Shown here: piece by piece, positions 1-9,095 of the stretch | Numbering within the stretch: the stretch's first letter is position 1 | Layout of the letters: each line of letters begins with the position of its first letter | Assembly (NCBI GenBank): GCA_963721335.1 | Contig: CAVRIV010000001.1 | Span: 1 to 64,000 of the forward strand | Source: CAVXDY01 sp963721335 | GTDB lineage: Bacteria > Actinomycetota > Thermoleophilia > Miltoncostaeales > Miltoncostaeaceae | Direction: 5' to 3' | Length of the DNA: 64,000 nucleotides | Made by a program: the position numbers and the translations under genes | The notes under the pieces: generated by a model | What the model was told of the DNA's origin: nothing | The model's database searches: none | The model's input: only the letters and a program-made list of their open reading frames with translations

Positions 1-1380
1 CCACCTGTGCGGGCTCCCTGGCCGACGGCGCGATGCTCCCCACGGACACCGCGGGCTCCGGGACGTTCACCGTGGTCGCGGTCAACCCGGCGGGAAACTC
101 CGCCGCGCGAGACGGTGTCCTATGTCGTGGGTCCGGTCGCACCGGTCATCGTCAGCCGGCCGGCGAACCCGGTGAGCACCGTGCGGCCGGCGTTCTCCTG
201 GACCGGCGGCGAGCCGGGCGCCACCTACACCTGGCAGGTCCTGTCGGAGGGGACGGTGATCTCCCAGGGCGACACGCTCGCCCCTCAGGTGGCCCTGGGC
301 CCTCTCGCGTCCGGCTCCTACGCCTTCCAGGTGCGCCAGACCGGCGCATCGGGCCGGAGCAGCCCCTTCAGCGTCGCCGACCCCTTCACCGTCGCGCGGG
401 CGGTGAGCGCCGGGCGGGTGGTCCCGCCCACGCGCAACGCGCGGCTGCTGCGCCCCAGGGCCGGCGCGACCACGACCCTCGCGCGCCCTCTCCTGTCATG
501 GCGGCGTAACCCGAAGGCCGCCCTCTACAACCTCCAGGTCTTCCGCGTCCGCGGCCGGAAGATGACCAAGGTCGTCTCCCGCTTCCCCGAGGGACCCGCG
601 CCCGAGTGAGAGGGCTGCGCTTCGGCGAGCGGTACGTGTGGCGCGTCTGGCCCTTCGTGCGCGGATCCGGCTACACGGCCACGCCCGTGGGCATGAGCTT
701 CTTCGACCTGGCGCGCCCCGTGAAGCTCAGTCGCGGGCAGATGCTGGTGAACCGGCGCATCGCCCGGGCCGCGCTGCGGCGCGTCAACGCCATCGAGAAC
801 TGGATCGACGCCGGGATCGTGGCCGGCGACCTGCGGCACCAGGGGCTCGGCGTCGCGGCGTTCGACCCCGCGCTGGAGCCCTCGGGTCCCGCGACCGCGG
901 GCGGCACGGCGGCCGCCGCGGTGCGGCCCGTCGGCTTCGGCGGCTCCGCGGCCGCGGCACCGCGCGCGGCGGGATCCGGGTCAGCGCCGCGGAGCTGCTC
1001 ATCACCCAGCGCATCGCGCAGGCCGCGGTACGGCGGGTGTCGGCCATCGAGGCGCGACTCGCCGCGGGGCTGACCGGCGGCGACATCGTGGACGGCTCGA
1101 TCGGCGCGGAGAAGCTCGCCCCGGGCGTGACGCTGGGAGAGCCGGTTGCGCGATCGGCCCCGGTTCCGGCCAGCACCGCCTCGGCGCGCCCGCGGGCGGG
1201 CACCCCGGCGCGGGTGCGGCCCGCCCCGGACAGGCGCTGATCTCTCAACGGATCTCCCAGAGCGCCGTGCGGCGGGCCGACGCGCTGCGCGAGCGCCTGC
1301 TCCAGGGCCTCTCGACGGAGGACTTCCGGCCCGGCTCGATCGGCGCGGCCGACCTCGCGTCGTCGCTGCGGAGGCGGTGA
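1..1380 (+). CDS. Secreted/surface protein with Ig-like domains and three QRI-AVRR repeats (5' partial, frameshifted)
   Basis: The gene enters from upstream and ends at TGA 1378-1380. Reading order is frame 3 (to ~108), frame 1 (to ~600), frame 3 (to ~960), frame 2 (to ~1225), then frame 1, so four indels break it. The first half has bacterial Ig/fibronectin-like segments (GSGTFTVVAVNPAGNSA, PAFSWTGGEPGATYTWQV). The second half carries three diverged copies of one motif: LVNRRIARAALRRVNAIENW (~744), LLITQRIAQAAVRRVSAIEA (~992) and LISQRISQSAVRRADALRE (~1232). The last two are followed by a G-S-I-G-A-x-x-L-A segment. The same motif occurs once in each of the proteins at 3233 and 3951. Function unknown; extracellular location is inferred from the Ig-like part. 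Confidence 0.65.
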
Positions 1381-1398
1381 GCCCCTCCCGCCGAGCGG

Positions 1399-2200
1399 TC
1401 AGATCCCCCTGAACTCGGGGGGGCGCCGGTCTCGGAAGGCGGCGAGGCCCTCGCGGAAGTCGTCCGACGCGAACGCCCGCGCGCGCCCTGCGTGGCGGCT
1501 CGCTCCACCCCGGGCGCCGCGGTCCTCGGAGAGCGCGCACGATCGCGCGCGTGCCCGCCACGGCCAGCGGCGCGGCGGCGGCCACCGCCGCGGCGGCCGC
1601 GCGGGCGGTCGGCCACAGCTCGTCCGGCTCCACCACCTCGTCGACGAGGCCGATCGCCAGCGCCTCGTCGGCGTCGACCGGCGTGCCCGTGAGGAAGAGG
1701 CGCCGGGTGCGCGCGGGCCCATCACCGCGACGAACCGGCGCAGGCCGTCGGGCGGCGTAGACCACCCCCAGGCGGGCCGCGGGCATCCCGAGGCGCGCGC
1801 CGCGGCGGGCGATGCGCCAGTCGCAGGCGATCGCCAGCTCGAGCGCCCCGCCGAACGCCGCGCCGTTGAGCACGCCGATCACCGGGACGGGGCACTCGGC
1901 GATGGCCCGGGCCGCGCGGCCGCAGGCGGCGCTCGCCGTCCTGGCAGGATGCGCCGCCAGCTCCTCGGCGCGGGCGGTCGCCCAGGTCGAGGCCCGCCGA
2001 GAAGTGGCGATCCCCCGGCCCCGCCAGCAGCACGACCCGCGCGCCGGCGGCCGGGGGCCCTCCAGTAGGCTCACCAGGTCGTCGAGGATCGGCTCGTCGA
2101 GGGCGTTCGCGCGGGCCTCGTTGGCGATCCGGACCACCAGGGCGTCGCCGTCCTCCTCGACGAGGAGGCGGCCGCCGGGAGGGAGGGGCTCAGCTGGCAT
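1399..2200 (-). CDS. Enoyl-CoA hydratase/isomerase family protein (frameshifted)
   Basis: Crotonase-fold enzyme, probably acting on acyl-CoA esters in fatty-acid or amino-acid degradation. Visible family marks are HFSAGLDLGD (oxyanion-hole strand), NGAAFGGALELAIACD (second oxyanion loop) and LFLTGTPVDADEALAIGLVD. The C-terminus ends FREGLAAFRDRRPPEFRGI. Total length of about 266 residues is normal once at least three frameshifts (around 1500, 1720 and 1980) are repaired. The ATG start at 2200 lies only 2 nt from the divergent panE start at 2203, so the two genes share essentially no intergenic DNA. The exact substrate cannot be told. Confidence 0.75.
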
Positions 2201-2202
2201 CA

Positions 2203-3112
2203 GTGCTCGTGATGGGGGCGGGAGCGGTCGGCTCGTACTACGGGGCCCTGCTCGCGCGCGACGGGCACGACGTGACGCTGGTCGCGCGCGGCGCCCACCT
2301 CGACGCCCTCCGGAGCCGTGGGGCGGTGGTCGTGCGCGAGGCCGACGGCAGCGCCTGGGAGGCCCCGGTCCGCGCCCTCGACGCCCCCACCCCACCGCCG
2401 CCCGACCTCGCGATCGTCACCACCAAGTCGCACCACACCCTACCGGCGGCGACGGCCCTCGCCGGGGCCCTGGCTCCCGCCACCCCGGTGCTGTCGCTGC
2501 AGAACGGCGTGGAGAACGTGGCCCGCCTCGCCTCGGTGCTCGGCGCCCAGCGGGTGCTCGGCGCGATCGCCTTCGTCGGGACTGCGCGTCGGCGAGCCCG
2601 GGACCGTCGAGCACGAGGCCGAGGGTTGGGTGCGGATGGGGGACCCGGCCGGCGCCACCGAGATCGGGCGGCGCGTCTTCGCCCTGCTCGCGCCCTCGTG
2701 GTACGTGACCCTCTCCGACGACATCGTCCACGACCAGTGGCACAAGCTGCTGTGGAACGCCGGGTTCAACGCGATCTGCGCGGTCACCGGCGCGACGGCG
2801 GGCGAGGCGCTCGCCACCCCGGGCTCGGCGGCCCTGGTGCGCGGCGCGATGTGGGAGGTGGTGGCCGTCGCGGCGCGCCACGGCGTCACCCTCACGACCG
2901 CGGACGTGGACGAGATGGCGGCACCGAACCCCGAGCTGCGCGACTACCACCCCTCGACGGCCCGCGACCTCGCCGCCGGCAAGCCGCTCGAGCGCGACGC
3001 GCTGTGCGGCTTCCTCGCCCGCGAGGGCGCCGAGCTGGGCGTGCCGACACCGGTCAACGCGGTCCTCGACGGCCTCCTCGCCCTGCAGGAGGACCGCGCG
3101 CGCTCCCGGTGA
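2203..3112 (+). CDS. panE: 2-dehydropantoate 2-reductase (ketopantoate reductase)
   Basis: NADPH-dependent reduction of ketopantoate to pantoate in pantothenate/CoA synthesis. The N-terminal Rossmann motif is GAGAVGSYYGALLARDGHDV, then QNGVENV, WHKLLWNAGFNAICAVTG and a C-terminal ApbA domain with KPLERDALCGFLAREGA and TPVNAVLDGLLAL. One single-base insertion near 2580 (an extra A before CTGCGCGTC) moves the frame from 1 to 2; otherwise complete at about 302 residues. GTG 2203 is the earliest start; ATG 2212 is an alternative. No clear ribosome site, and it abuts the divergent hydratase gene. Confidence 0.85.
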
Positions 3113-3147
3113 GGCCACGCGGTCGCGGTGAATGCTTTCACCGCACC

Positions 3148-3167
3148 CGTAAGGGTGCGATGAGAAA
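3148..3167 (+). promoter_or_regulatory. Conserved 20-bp upstream element, copy 1
   Basis: CGTAAGGGTGCGATGAGAAA. It recurs with one mismatch at 3864-3883, and in both places it ends exactly 26 nt before a TANNNT box (3193-3198 and 3909-3914) preceding paralogous genes. In this copy CGCACCC-GTAA-GGGTGCG (3143-3160) is also a perfect inverted repeat. Position just upstream of the expected -35 suggests a transcription-factor site. Confidence 0.6.
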
Positions 3168-3192
3168 CCGCGAAACGAAGGGGTTCCCTCAC

Positions 3193-3198
3193 TACCGT
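3193..3198 (+). promoter_or_regulatory. -10 hexamer TACCGT for the gene at 3233
   Basis: TACCGT lies 34 nt before ATG 3233, leaving a leader with a good ribosome site (GGGGAGGGA at 3219-3227). The equivalent box before the paralogue is at 3909. Confidence 0.45.
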
Positions 3199-3232
3199 TC
3201 CCGCGTCAGGACACCCGACGGGGAGGGAACCC

Positions 3233-3833
3233 ATGAGGGACGATGGTGGATCGGCGTCGCGGCGGGCATGGTGCTCGGCCTGGGTGCGGTGGTCGGGGTG
3301 CAGGCATCGACCGACGACGCGTCGGCGCAGAGCGGCTTCACCGTCACGGCCGAGCAGCTCCGCATCAACCAGCGCATCTCGCAGGCCGCGGTGCGTCGCA
3401 GCAACGAGGCGCTCGACCTGCTCGACCCGGTGCGCAAGTCGGGCACCACCGACACCGCCCCGGGCTGGGGCACGACCCAGATCGGCGACGACGCGATCAC
3501 CCGCACCAAGCTCGACACCACGCTCCGTGAGGGCCAGCCGCGGTGGGCCGTGGTGGCCGCCACGACCGGCGCCCTGGTGCGCGGGAAGAACGCCGTCAGC
3601 TCGGCCAAGCTGGCCACCCCGGGGCTCTACACGGTGACCTTCGACCGCGACGTCAGCGCCTGCGCGCTGCAGGCCACGATCGGCGACGGGGGGACGACCG
3701 TGACGCCCACCGGGGCAGATCAGCGTGTGGCGCAGCGCCACCGACCCGAAGGTCGTGACGGTGCAGACCGCCCGACTCGGACCGGAGCCGGCCCACCAAC
3801 ACCCTGCCCTTCCACCTGGCGGTGCTCTGCTAG
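3233..3833 (+). CDS. Secreted protein, INQRISQAAVRR motif family (paralogue 1, frameshifted)
   Basis: ATG 3233 is preceded by GGGGAGGGA and followed by a one-base deletion in a G run: ATGAGGGACGATGG should read ATGAGGGGACGATGG, giving M-R-G-R-W-W like the paralogue's M-K-G-R-W-W. A hydrophobic N-terminal segment (WWIGVAAGMVLGLGAVVGV) looks like a signal or anchor. Next come the motif QLRINQRISQAAVRRSNEAL (3354-3413) and a beta-rich C-terminal domain (GALVRGKNAVSS, FDRDVSACALQATIGD) ending in cysteine (FHLAVLC). Two more indels lie near 3716 and 3785. The C-terminal domain resembles repeats common in secreted actinobacterial proteins of unknown role; the two cysteines could pair. Confidence 0.65.
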
Positions 3834-3863
3834 CGCCGACTCGCTGCAGCGCTCCCGGGAGGA

Positions 3864-3883
3864 CGTAAGGGTCCGATGAGAAA
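3864..3883 (+). promoter_or_regulatory. Conserved 20-bp upstream element, copy 2
   Basis: CGTAAGGGTCCGATGAGAAA, 19 of 20 identical to 3148-3167 and at the same 26-nt distance from its TANNNT box (3909-3914). The flanking DNA is otherwise unlike copy 1, which argues for selection on the element. Confidence 0.6.
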
Positions 3884-3908
3884 TCTGGCCCCCGGGGGGC
3901 GCGGCGCA

Positions 3909-3914
3909 TAGCGT
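3909..3914 (+). promoter_or_regulatory. -10 hexamer TAGCGT for the gene at 3951
   Basis: TAGCGT is placed relative to the conserved element exactly as TACCGT is at 3193. It leaves a leader of roughly 30 nt before ATG 3951. Confidence 0.45.
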
Positions 3915-3950
3915 CGCGTCGGTCACAAAACCCACAGGATGGGGGGACAG

Positions 3951-4460
3951 ATGAAGGGACGTTGGTGGATAGGCATCACGGCGGGGGTCGTCATCGGCCT
4001 CGGCACGGTGGCGGGAGTGGAGGCCGCGACCAGCGATGGATCGGCCGGCAACCGCAAGGTGATCGTCAGCCCGCAGCAGCTCAAGATCAACCAGAGGATC
4101 TCTCAGGCGGCGGTCAAGCGGAGCAATGATGCCCTGAAGAACCTCGCGACGCTGAATGCCCAGGTGCCGCTGTTCGCGGTCAGCAGCGGCGCGGTCGGGT
4201 CGAACCTCGTCCGGGGCCGTGGCGCTCTTGCGTCCCAGCGGCTCGACGACGGCAACTATCGCGTCCAATTCAACCGCAACATCAGCGTGTGCTCCTGGTC
4301 GGCCACGGCCGCCAGCGACGCGCCGCCGGCGGCCGACACGGTGACGGTCCGCCTCGCGCTGGACATGACCGACGCGGCCCGCACCCAGCTCGTGGTGCGC
4401 ACCAACGCGGTCGGCGGTGCCCCGGTCAACGCCGGCTGGCACGTGCAGGTGTTCTGCTAG
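3951..4460 (+). CDS. Secreted protein, INQRISQAAVRR motif family (paralogue 2)
   Basis: Uninterrupted, about 169 residues. ATG 3951 was chosen because it matches the paralogue's start (M-K-G-R-W-W-I-G) and follows a GGGGGGA ribosome site; ATG 3939 in frame is an alternative. Order of parts: hydrophobic N-terminal segment (WWIGITAGVVIGLGTVAGV), motif QLKINQRISQAAVKRSNDAL (~4077-4136), and a beta-rich domain with NLVRGRGALASQRL and FNRNISVCSW, ending in HVQVFC. The conserved internal and terminal cysteines again suggest a disulfide outside the cell. Function unknown. Confidence 0.75.
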   Translation: MKGRWWIGITAGVVIGLGTVAGVEAATSDGSAGNRKVIVSPQQLKINQRISQAAVKRSNDALKNLATLNAQVPLFAVSSGAVGSNLVRGRGALASQRLDDGNYRVQFNRNISVCSWSATAASDAPPAADTVTVRLALDMTDAARTQLVVRTNAVGGAPVNAGWHVQVFC

Positions 4461-4473
4461 AGAGGAGAGCTCG

Positions 4474-5415
4474 TCACGCGCCGAGGGCCGCCTCCGCGAG
4501 GATCCGCTCGACCACCTCGTCGAAGCCCAGGCCCGCCGCCTCGGCGGCCTTCGGCAGCAGGCTCGTGTCCGTCATCCCCGGGATGGCGTTGATCTCGAGC
4601 ACCCACAGCCGGTCGTCGGCGTCGAGGATCATGTCCACCCGGCTCATCCCCCGGCAGCCGAGGGCCCGGTAGCAGGCCAGCGCCAGCGCGGCGGCCTCCT
4701 GCGCCACCGCGTCCGGCAGCCGCGCGGGCGCCACGAAGTCGGTGAGCCCGGGCGTGTAGCGCGCCTCGAAGTCGTAGAAGTCGCGGTCGCGGGGGATCGC
4801 CTCGACCACCGGCAGCGCCCACGGCTCGGCCGTGCCGACCACGGAGATCGCGAGCTCGCGGCCCGCGACGAACCGCTCCAGCAGCACCCGGTCGTCGTAG
4901 GCGAAGGCGTTCATCAGCGCGTTCGCGATGTCGCCGGTCTCCCGCACCACCGAGATGCCGAGCGCCGAGCCCTGCTTCGCCGGCTTCACGACCAGCGGCA
5001 GGCCGAGGCGCTCGCGGATCTCGGGGATCGCCTCGCCGGCGCCCAGCTCGCGGAAGGCGTCCTGGCTGAAGGCGTACGCCCGCGGCGTCGAGATGCCCGA
5101 CGGCGGCGAAGTGGGCCTTGGCCACGACCTTGTCCCTCGCGCGCTCGCAGGCCAGCACGCCGGGCCCGGTGTAGGGGATCTCGAGGATCTCGAGCAGCTC
5201 CTGGACGGTGCCGTCCTCGCCGCCCTTGCCGTGCAGGGCGATGAAGGCCGCGTCCGGGCGCTCGGCGCGCAGGGTGCGCACCAGGTGCTGGTCGACGTCG
5301 ACGGCGAGCACGTCGTGGCCGAGCCGTCGCAGCGCGGCCTCGGCGTTGGCGCCCGAGCGCAGGCTGACCTCGCGCTCCAGCGAGCGGCCCGCCCTTCAGG
5401 ACCGCGACCCTCACG
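4474..5415 (-). CDS. ddl: D-alanine--D-alanine ligase (frameshifted)
   Basis: ATP-grasp ligase making the D-Ala-D-Ala dipeptide of peptidoglycan. After repair the protein starts VRVAVLKGG and continues with ALHGKGGEDGTVQELLEIL, IPYTGPGVLACERARDK, LVVKPAKQGSALGISVV (nucleotide-binding loop), GCRGMSRVDMILDAD and LEINAIPGMTDTSLLP (metal/ATP ligands). Frame changes lie near 5105 (an extra C before ATC TCG ACG) and near 5395. GTG 5415 overlaps the aminotransferase stop in a GTGA junction, so the two are translationally coupled. Length of about 313 residues is normal. Confidence 0.85.
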   Translation of the reverse strand, partial: REGRGPEGRAARWSARSACARAPTPRPRCDGSATTCSPSTSTSTWCAPCAPSARTRPSSPCTARAARTAPSRSCSRSSRSPTPGPACWPASARGTRSWPRPTSPPSGISTPRAYAFSQDAFRELGAGEAIPEIRERLGLPLVVKPAKQGSALGISVVRETGDIANALMNAFAYDDRVLLERFVAGRELAISVVGTAEPWALPVVEAIPRDRDFYDFEARYTPGLTDFVAPARLPDAVAQEAAALALACYRALGCRGMSRVDMILDADDRLWVLEINAIPGMTDTSLLPKAAEAAGLGFDEVVERILAEAALGA

Positions 5416-6743
5416 GCAGCCCACCGCCGAGGGCGCGGTGCAGCTCGGTCATCTCGGCGACCGCCACCCCGAGGCGGCGCACGCCCTCGCTGATCATCGG
5501 CCTCGGGGACGCCGGAGAAGTTCAGCCGCATGGCGTCGCCGCCGCGGCCGTCGAGGAAGGCGCCCCGGCCCGGCACGAAGGCCACCTCGTGCTGCTCGAC
5601 CGCCAGCGCCAGGAGGTTGGTGGTGTCGAGGTACTCGGGCAGCGTGGCCCAGACGAACAGCCCGCCGGACGGGCGGGTCCAGGTGGCCTCGGGCGGCATC
5701 TCCTCCTCGAGCGCGCGCAGCATCGCGTCGCGGCGGGAGCGGTAGATGACGTTCAGCCGGGCGACGTAGTCGCGCCAGTCGTAGCGGCGCAGGTACTCGA
5801 GCACGAAGCGCTGCGAGACCGTGGACGACGCGAGGTCGGCGGCCTGCTTGCCCAGGTTCATCTTGCGCAGCACCGCCGCGGGCGCCGCCACCCAGCCCAC
5901 GCGCACCCCCGGCGCGAGGATCTTGGAGAAGGTGGAGAGGTAGATCACCCACCCCGCGCCGTCGTCGAGCTCCCACAGCGTGGGCAGCGCATCGCCCTCG
6001 AAGCGGATCTGCCCGTAGGGGTTGTCCTCCACGATCAGCAGCTCGCGCTCGTGGGCCAGCCGCATCAGCCGCTCGCGGCGCTCCAGCGACATGGTGACGC
6101 CGCCGGGGTTGTGGAAGTTGGGGATCGTGTAGAGCAGCTTCGGGGGGCGGCCCTCGGCGGCCAGGCGGTCCAGGACCTCGTCGATCAGGTCCACGCGCAG
6201 CCCGTCGTCGTCCATGGGGATGTGCTCGACCCGCGCCTCGTAGGTGGTGAAGCACGGCACCGCGCCGGGGTAGGTGGGCCCCTCGGCCAGGACCGTGTCG
6301 CCGGGGTTCACGAACGTGCGGATCGAGAGGTCGATGGCCTGCTGGCCGCCGCTCGTGACCATGACGTCCTCGACCCGTGCGCGCGCGCCCTCGTGGGCCA
6401 TCACCTGCACGATGCGCTCGCGCAGCTCCGCGAGTCCCTCGGTGGGCCCGTACTGAAGGGCCGCGGCCAGGTGGTCGCGCGAGATGACCTCCACGACGTC
6501 CTCGAACACCTCCCGCTCGAACGACTCGGTGTTCGGGAAGCCCCCCGCCAGGGAGATGATCTCCGGGCGCTCCGCGAGGGACATCAGGTCGCGCATCACG
6601 GAGGACACGATCCCCGACGCCCGCGACGCGAAGCGGGCGTCGTAGCGCGCCGAGTCGCCCGGCGTGAGGGCGGTCTCGCGGTGGCGCGACGGCGGCGTGC
6701 GGGGGGGCGTGGTGTCTCCCGGAGATGGGACGGAGGGGCTCAC
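5412..6743 (-). CDS. PLP-dependent aminotransferase, class I/II (LysN/MocR-like fold)
   Basis: Fold-type I aminotransferase. It contains EIISLAGGFPNTESF, QYGPTEGLAELRERI, TSGGQQAIDLSIRTF, YTIPNFHNPGGVTMS, EDNPYGQIRF, the PLP lysine in YLSTFSKILAPGVRVGW, and PSGGLFVWATLPEY. These features fit the 2-aminoadipate/aromatic aminotransferase group; the substrate is not determinable. One extra base near 5503 shifts the frame, after which it ends HRALGGGLP with TGA inside the GTGA overlap with ddl. GTG 6743 is the only reasonable start; a TAGACT box lies 4 nt upstream. Confidence 0.8.
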
Positions 6744-6787
6744 GGCAGTCTAGGTCAGCCGCCCCGGGGAGCCGAACGGCCCTCTGG

Positions 6788-6793
6788 TACCCT
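6788..6793 (+). promoter_or_regulatory. -10 hexamer TACCCT, leaderless promoter
   Basis: TACCCT is exactly 6 nt before GTG 6800, so transcription would begin at or next to the start codon. No ribosome site is present. Confidence 0.55.
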
Positions 6794-6799
6794 CGGGCC

Positions 6800-7252
6800 G
6801 TGCCGACCAGGCAAGCCCCTCCGGCGACATCGCCCGAGGCGCGCGTGCTGCGCGCGCCCAACATTCGCCGCGCGCGCCGAGCCGACTGGGAGCAGCTGGT
6901 GCGCTTCTGCGTGGTCGGAACCAGCGGCTACGTCGTCAACCTGGTCGTGTTCTCGGTGCTCGTGCACGTGGCGGGGACCCACTACGCGCTCGCCGCCGTG
7001 GTGGCCTTCTGCATCGCCTGGACCAACAACTTCCTCTTCAACAAGCACTGGACGTTCCGGCGGCACGAGCTCTCCACCGTCCAGCAGGGGGCCCGGTACC
7101 TTGCGGTGAGCCTCGTGGCGCTGGGGCTCAACCTGCTGGTGCTGGAGGTGCTGGTGCAGGCCGGAATGCCGGAGGTGCCGGCACAGGCCATCGCGATCGC
7201 CGCCGTCATGCCGGTCAATTTCCTGCTCAACCGCCGCTGGTCCTTCCGGTAG
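6800..7252 (+). CDS. GtrA-like membrane protein
   Basis: About 150 residues with four membrane segments and the GtrA signatures VRFCVVGTSGYVVNLVVFSV, WTNNFLFNKHWTF and the repeat-like C-terminal NFLLNRRWSFR. The family is linked to translocation of polyprenyl-phosphate-linked sugars used in cell-envelope glycosylation, which fits the glycosyltransferase-like genes downstream. GTG 6800 is preferred over the in-frame start at 6725 because of the leaderless -10 box. Uninterrupted. Confidence 0.85.
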   Translation: MPTRQAPPATSPEARVLRAPNIRRARRADWEQLVRFCVVGTSGYVVNLVVFSVLVHVAGTHYALAAVVAFCIAWTNNFLFNKHWTFRRHELSTVQQGARYLAVSLVALGLNLLVLEVLVQAGMPEVPAQAIAIAAVMPVNFLLNRRWSFR

Positions 7253-7256
7253 TCGC

Positions 7257-9095
7257 GTGATCCTCCGGCGCCGTACCGTCGTCTCGTTGACGGTCGCCGC
7301 CGTCCTGCTGGGCGCAGCCGACCGCCGCAGGGGCTCCGTCCCGGGCCGTCGACGAGCCCACGCCCGGCGAGGCGGCCGTGGCCGTGCGGGGCCTCGTGCA
7401 GGCCGTGGGCGACAAGGCCGGCGAGATCGAGCAGGCGCTGGCGAAGCCCGCCCCGGACCCGGATCCGTCCCTCACCGACGACGAGGTCGACGGCGATCGC
7501 CAGCACCTCCGGACGCCTGCAGGACTGGATCCACGACCGGACGATCGTCCGCACCGCGATCGAGCTGGACGACGAGACCCGGGTGTGGACGGTGTTCTTC
7601 GTGAGCAAGGACGACGGCGAGCACGAGATCGTCGAGGCCCAGGTGCTGGTGTCCGACGCGAGCGGCGAGATCACCGAGGTCCGCACCGGCCCGCAGGTGG
7701 CGTGGTCGATGGCCCGCGGCTACGAGGGCGCCTTCGGGCGGGCCGTCAGCCGCCCGGCGATCTGGCTGCCCCTGTCCGCCCTCTTCCTGCTCGCCCTGCT
7801 GCCGGTGATGCGCCCGCGCCGGCTGCTGTCGATGCGCACGCTGGACCTGCTGGTGCTGCTGTCGTTCGGCGTTCTCCCTGATCTGGTTCAACCAGGGCGA
7901 GATCTTCACGTCGGTCCCGCTGCAGTACCCGCCGATGGTCTACCTGTGCCTGCGCCTCGCGTGGATCGCGGCGTCTCGGGCACGCGCCGCGCGCCGGCCG
8001 AGGGCGGCCGCCCGCGGAGCCCGCGGCGCCGGCGCGCCGGCGGCCGGCGTTCGGCGGCTCGGCGCCCGACCTGGCTGCTGGTGAGCCTGCTGGCCGTCGC
8101 CCTGGCCCTGCGGTTCGGCCTCAACGCGTTCGACTCCAACGTCATCGACGTCGGCTACGCCGGCGTGATCGGCGCGGACCGCATCACCCACGGCGAGACG
8201 CCCTACGGCACCTTCCCGAGCGACTGCGCCACCTGCGACACCTACGGGCCGCTGAACTACATCGCGTACGTGCCCTTCGAGCTCGACCCAGCCGTGGCAC
8301 GGGTCGTGGGACTCCCTCCCCGCCGCGCACGGCGCCGCCACCCTCTTCGACCTGCTCTGCATCGGCGGGCCTGCGCGATGCTGGGATGGCAGCTGTCCGG
8401 GCTGCGCCTGGGCATCGGGCTCGCGCTGGCGTGGGCGGCCTTCCCCTTCACCGCCTACGCCCTGGAGAGCAACTCCAACGACTCCCTGGTGGCGGCCATG
8501 CTGATCTGGGGGCTGGTGGCTGGCGCGACATCCGCTCGGGCGCGGCCTGCTGCTGGGGCTCGCGCTGGCCACCAAGTTCGCGCCGGCGGTCCTGATACCG
8601 CTCTGGAGCCGCCAGCCGTTTCCGCGCGGGGGCTCGTGGCGCCAGGCTGATCCCGTACGCAGCGGGGCTCGCGCCTGTCGGTGGCCCTGACGGGCTGGGT
8701 GCTCCTGCTCGACGGCCTCGACGGCGTCGCGGGCGTTCTGGTCGCGCACGGTCGGCTACCAGTTCGACCGCGACTCGCCCTTCTCCCTCTGGGGGCAGTA
8801 TCCGGAGCTGCGTCCGATCCAGATCGGCCTGATGGTGGTCGTGGCCCTCGCCGCGCTGGCGGTGCTGCGCTGGCCGCGACGGCTCGACCTCCTGACGATG
8901 AGCGCGCTGTCGGGCGCCCTGCTGATCGGCCTCGAGCTGACCGTGACCCACTGGTTCTACCTCTACATCCCCTGGTTCCTCCCGTTCGCCCTGGTGGCGA
9001 TGGTGCCCGACTGGCCGCCCCCGGCGCGGCATGCCGGCCGGGCGCCCGACCCGGCGCGCGAGCCGCGGCGCGAGCCCCTGCCGGTGGGCGCATGA
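7257..9095 (+). CDS. Large polytopic membrane protein with extracytoplasmic domain and GT87-like region (heavily frameshifted)
   Basis: Starts GTG 7257, 4 nt after the GtrA gene. A signal-like segment (VSLTVAAVLLG) leads a soluble domain (VRGLVQAVGDKAGEIEQAL, RVWTVFFVSKDDGEHEIVEA), followed by several membrane helices (IWLPLSALFLLALLPVM, WLLVSLLAVALALRFGLNAF, LLIGLELTVTHWFYLYIPWF). The part from about 8080 (HGETPYG, CDTYGPLNYIAYVPFE, FTAYALESNSNDSLVAAM) resembles polyprenol-phosphate mannosyltransferases of the DUF2029/GT87 type. At least seven indels occur. It could be two genes, but no internal stop-start pair is convincing. It overlaps the next gene as ATGA. Confidence 0.55.

Noticed and set aside
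3143..3167. Known riboswitch in the leader of the gene at 3233
   Set aside because: The hairpin with a GTAA loop is suggestive, but the conserved block lies upstream of the likely -10 box and would not be transcribed; no known riboswitch consensus is visible.
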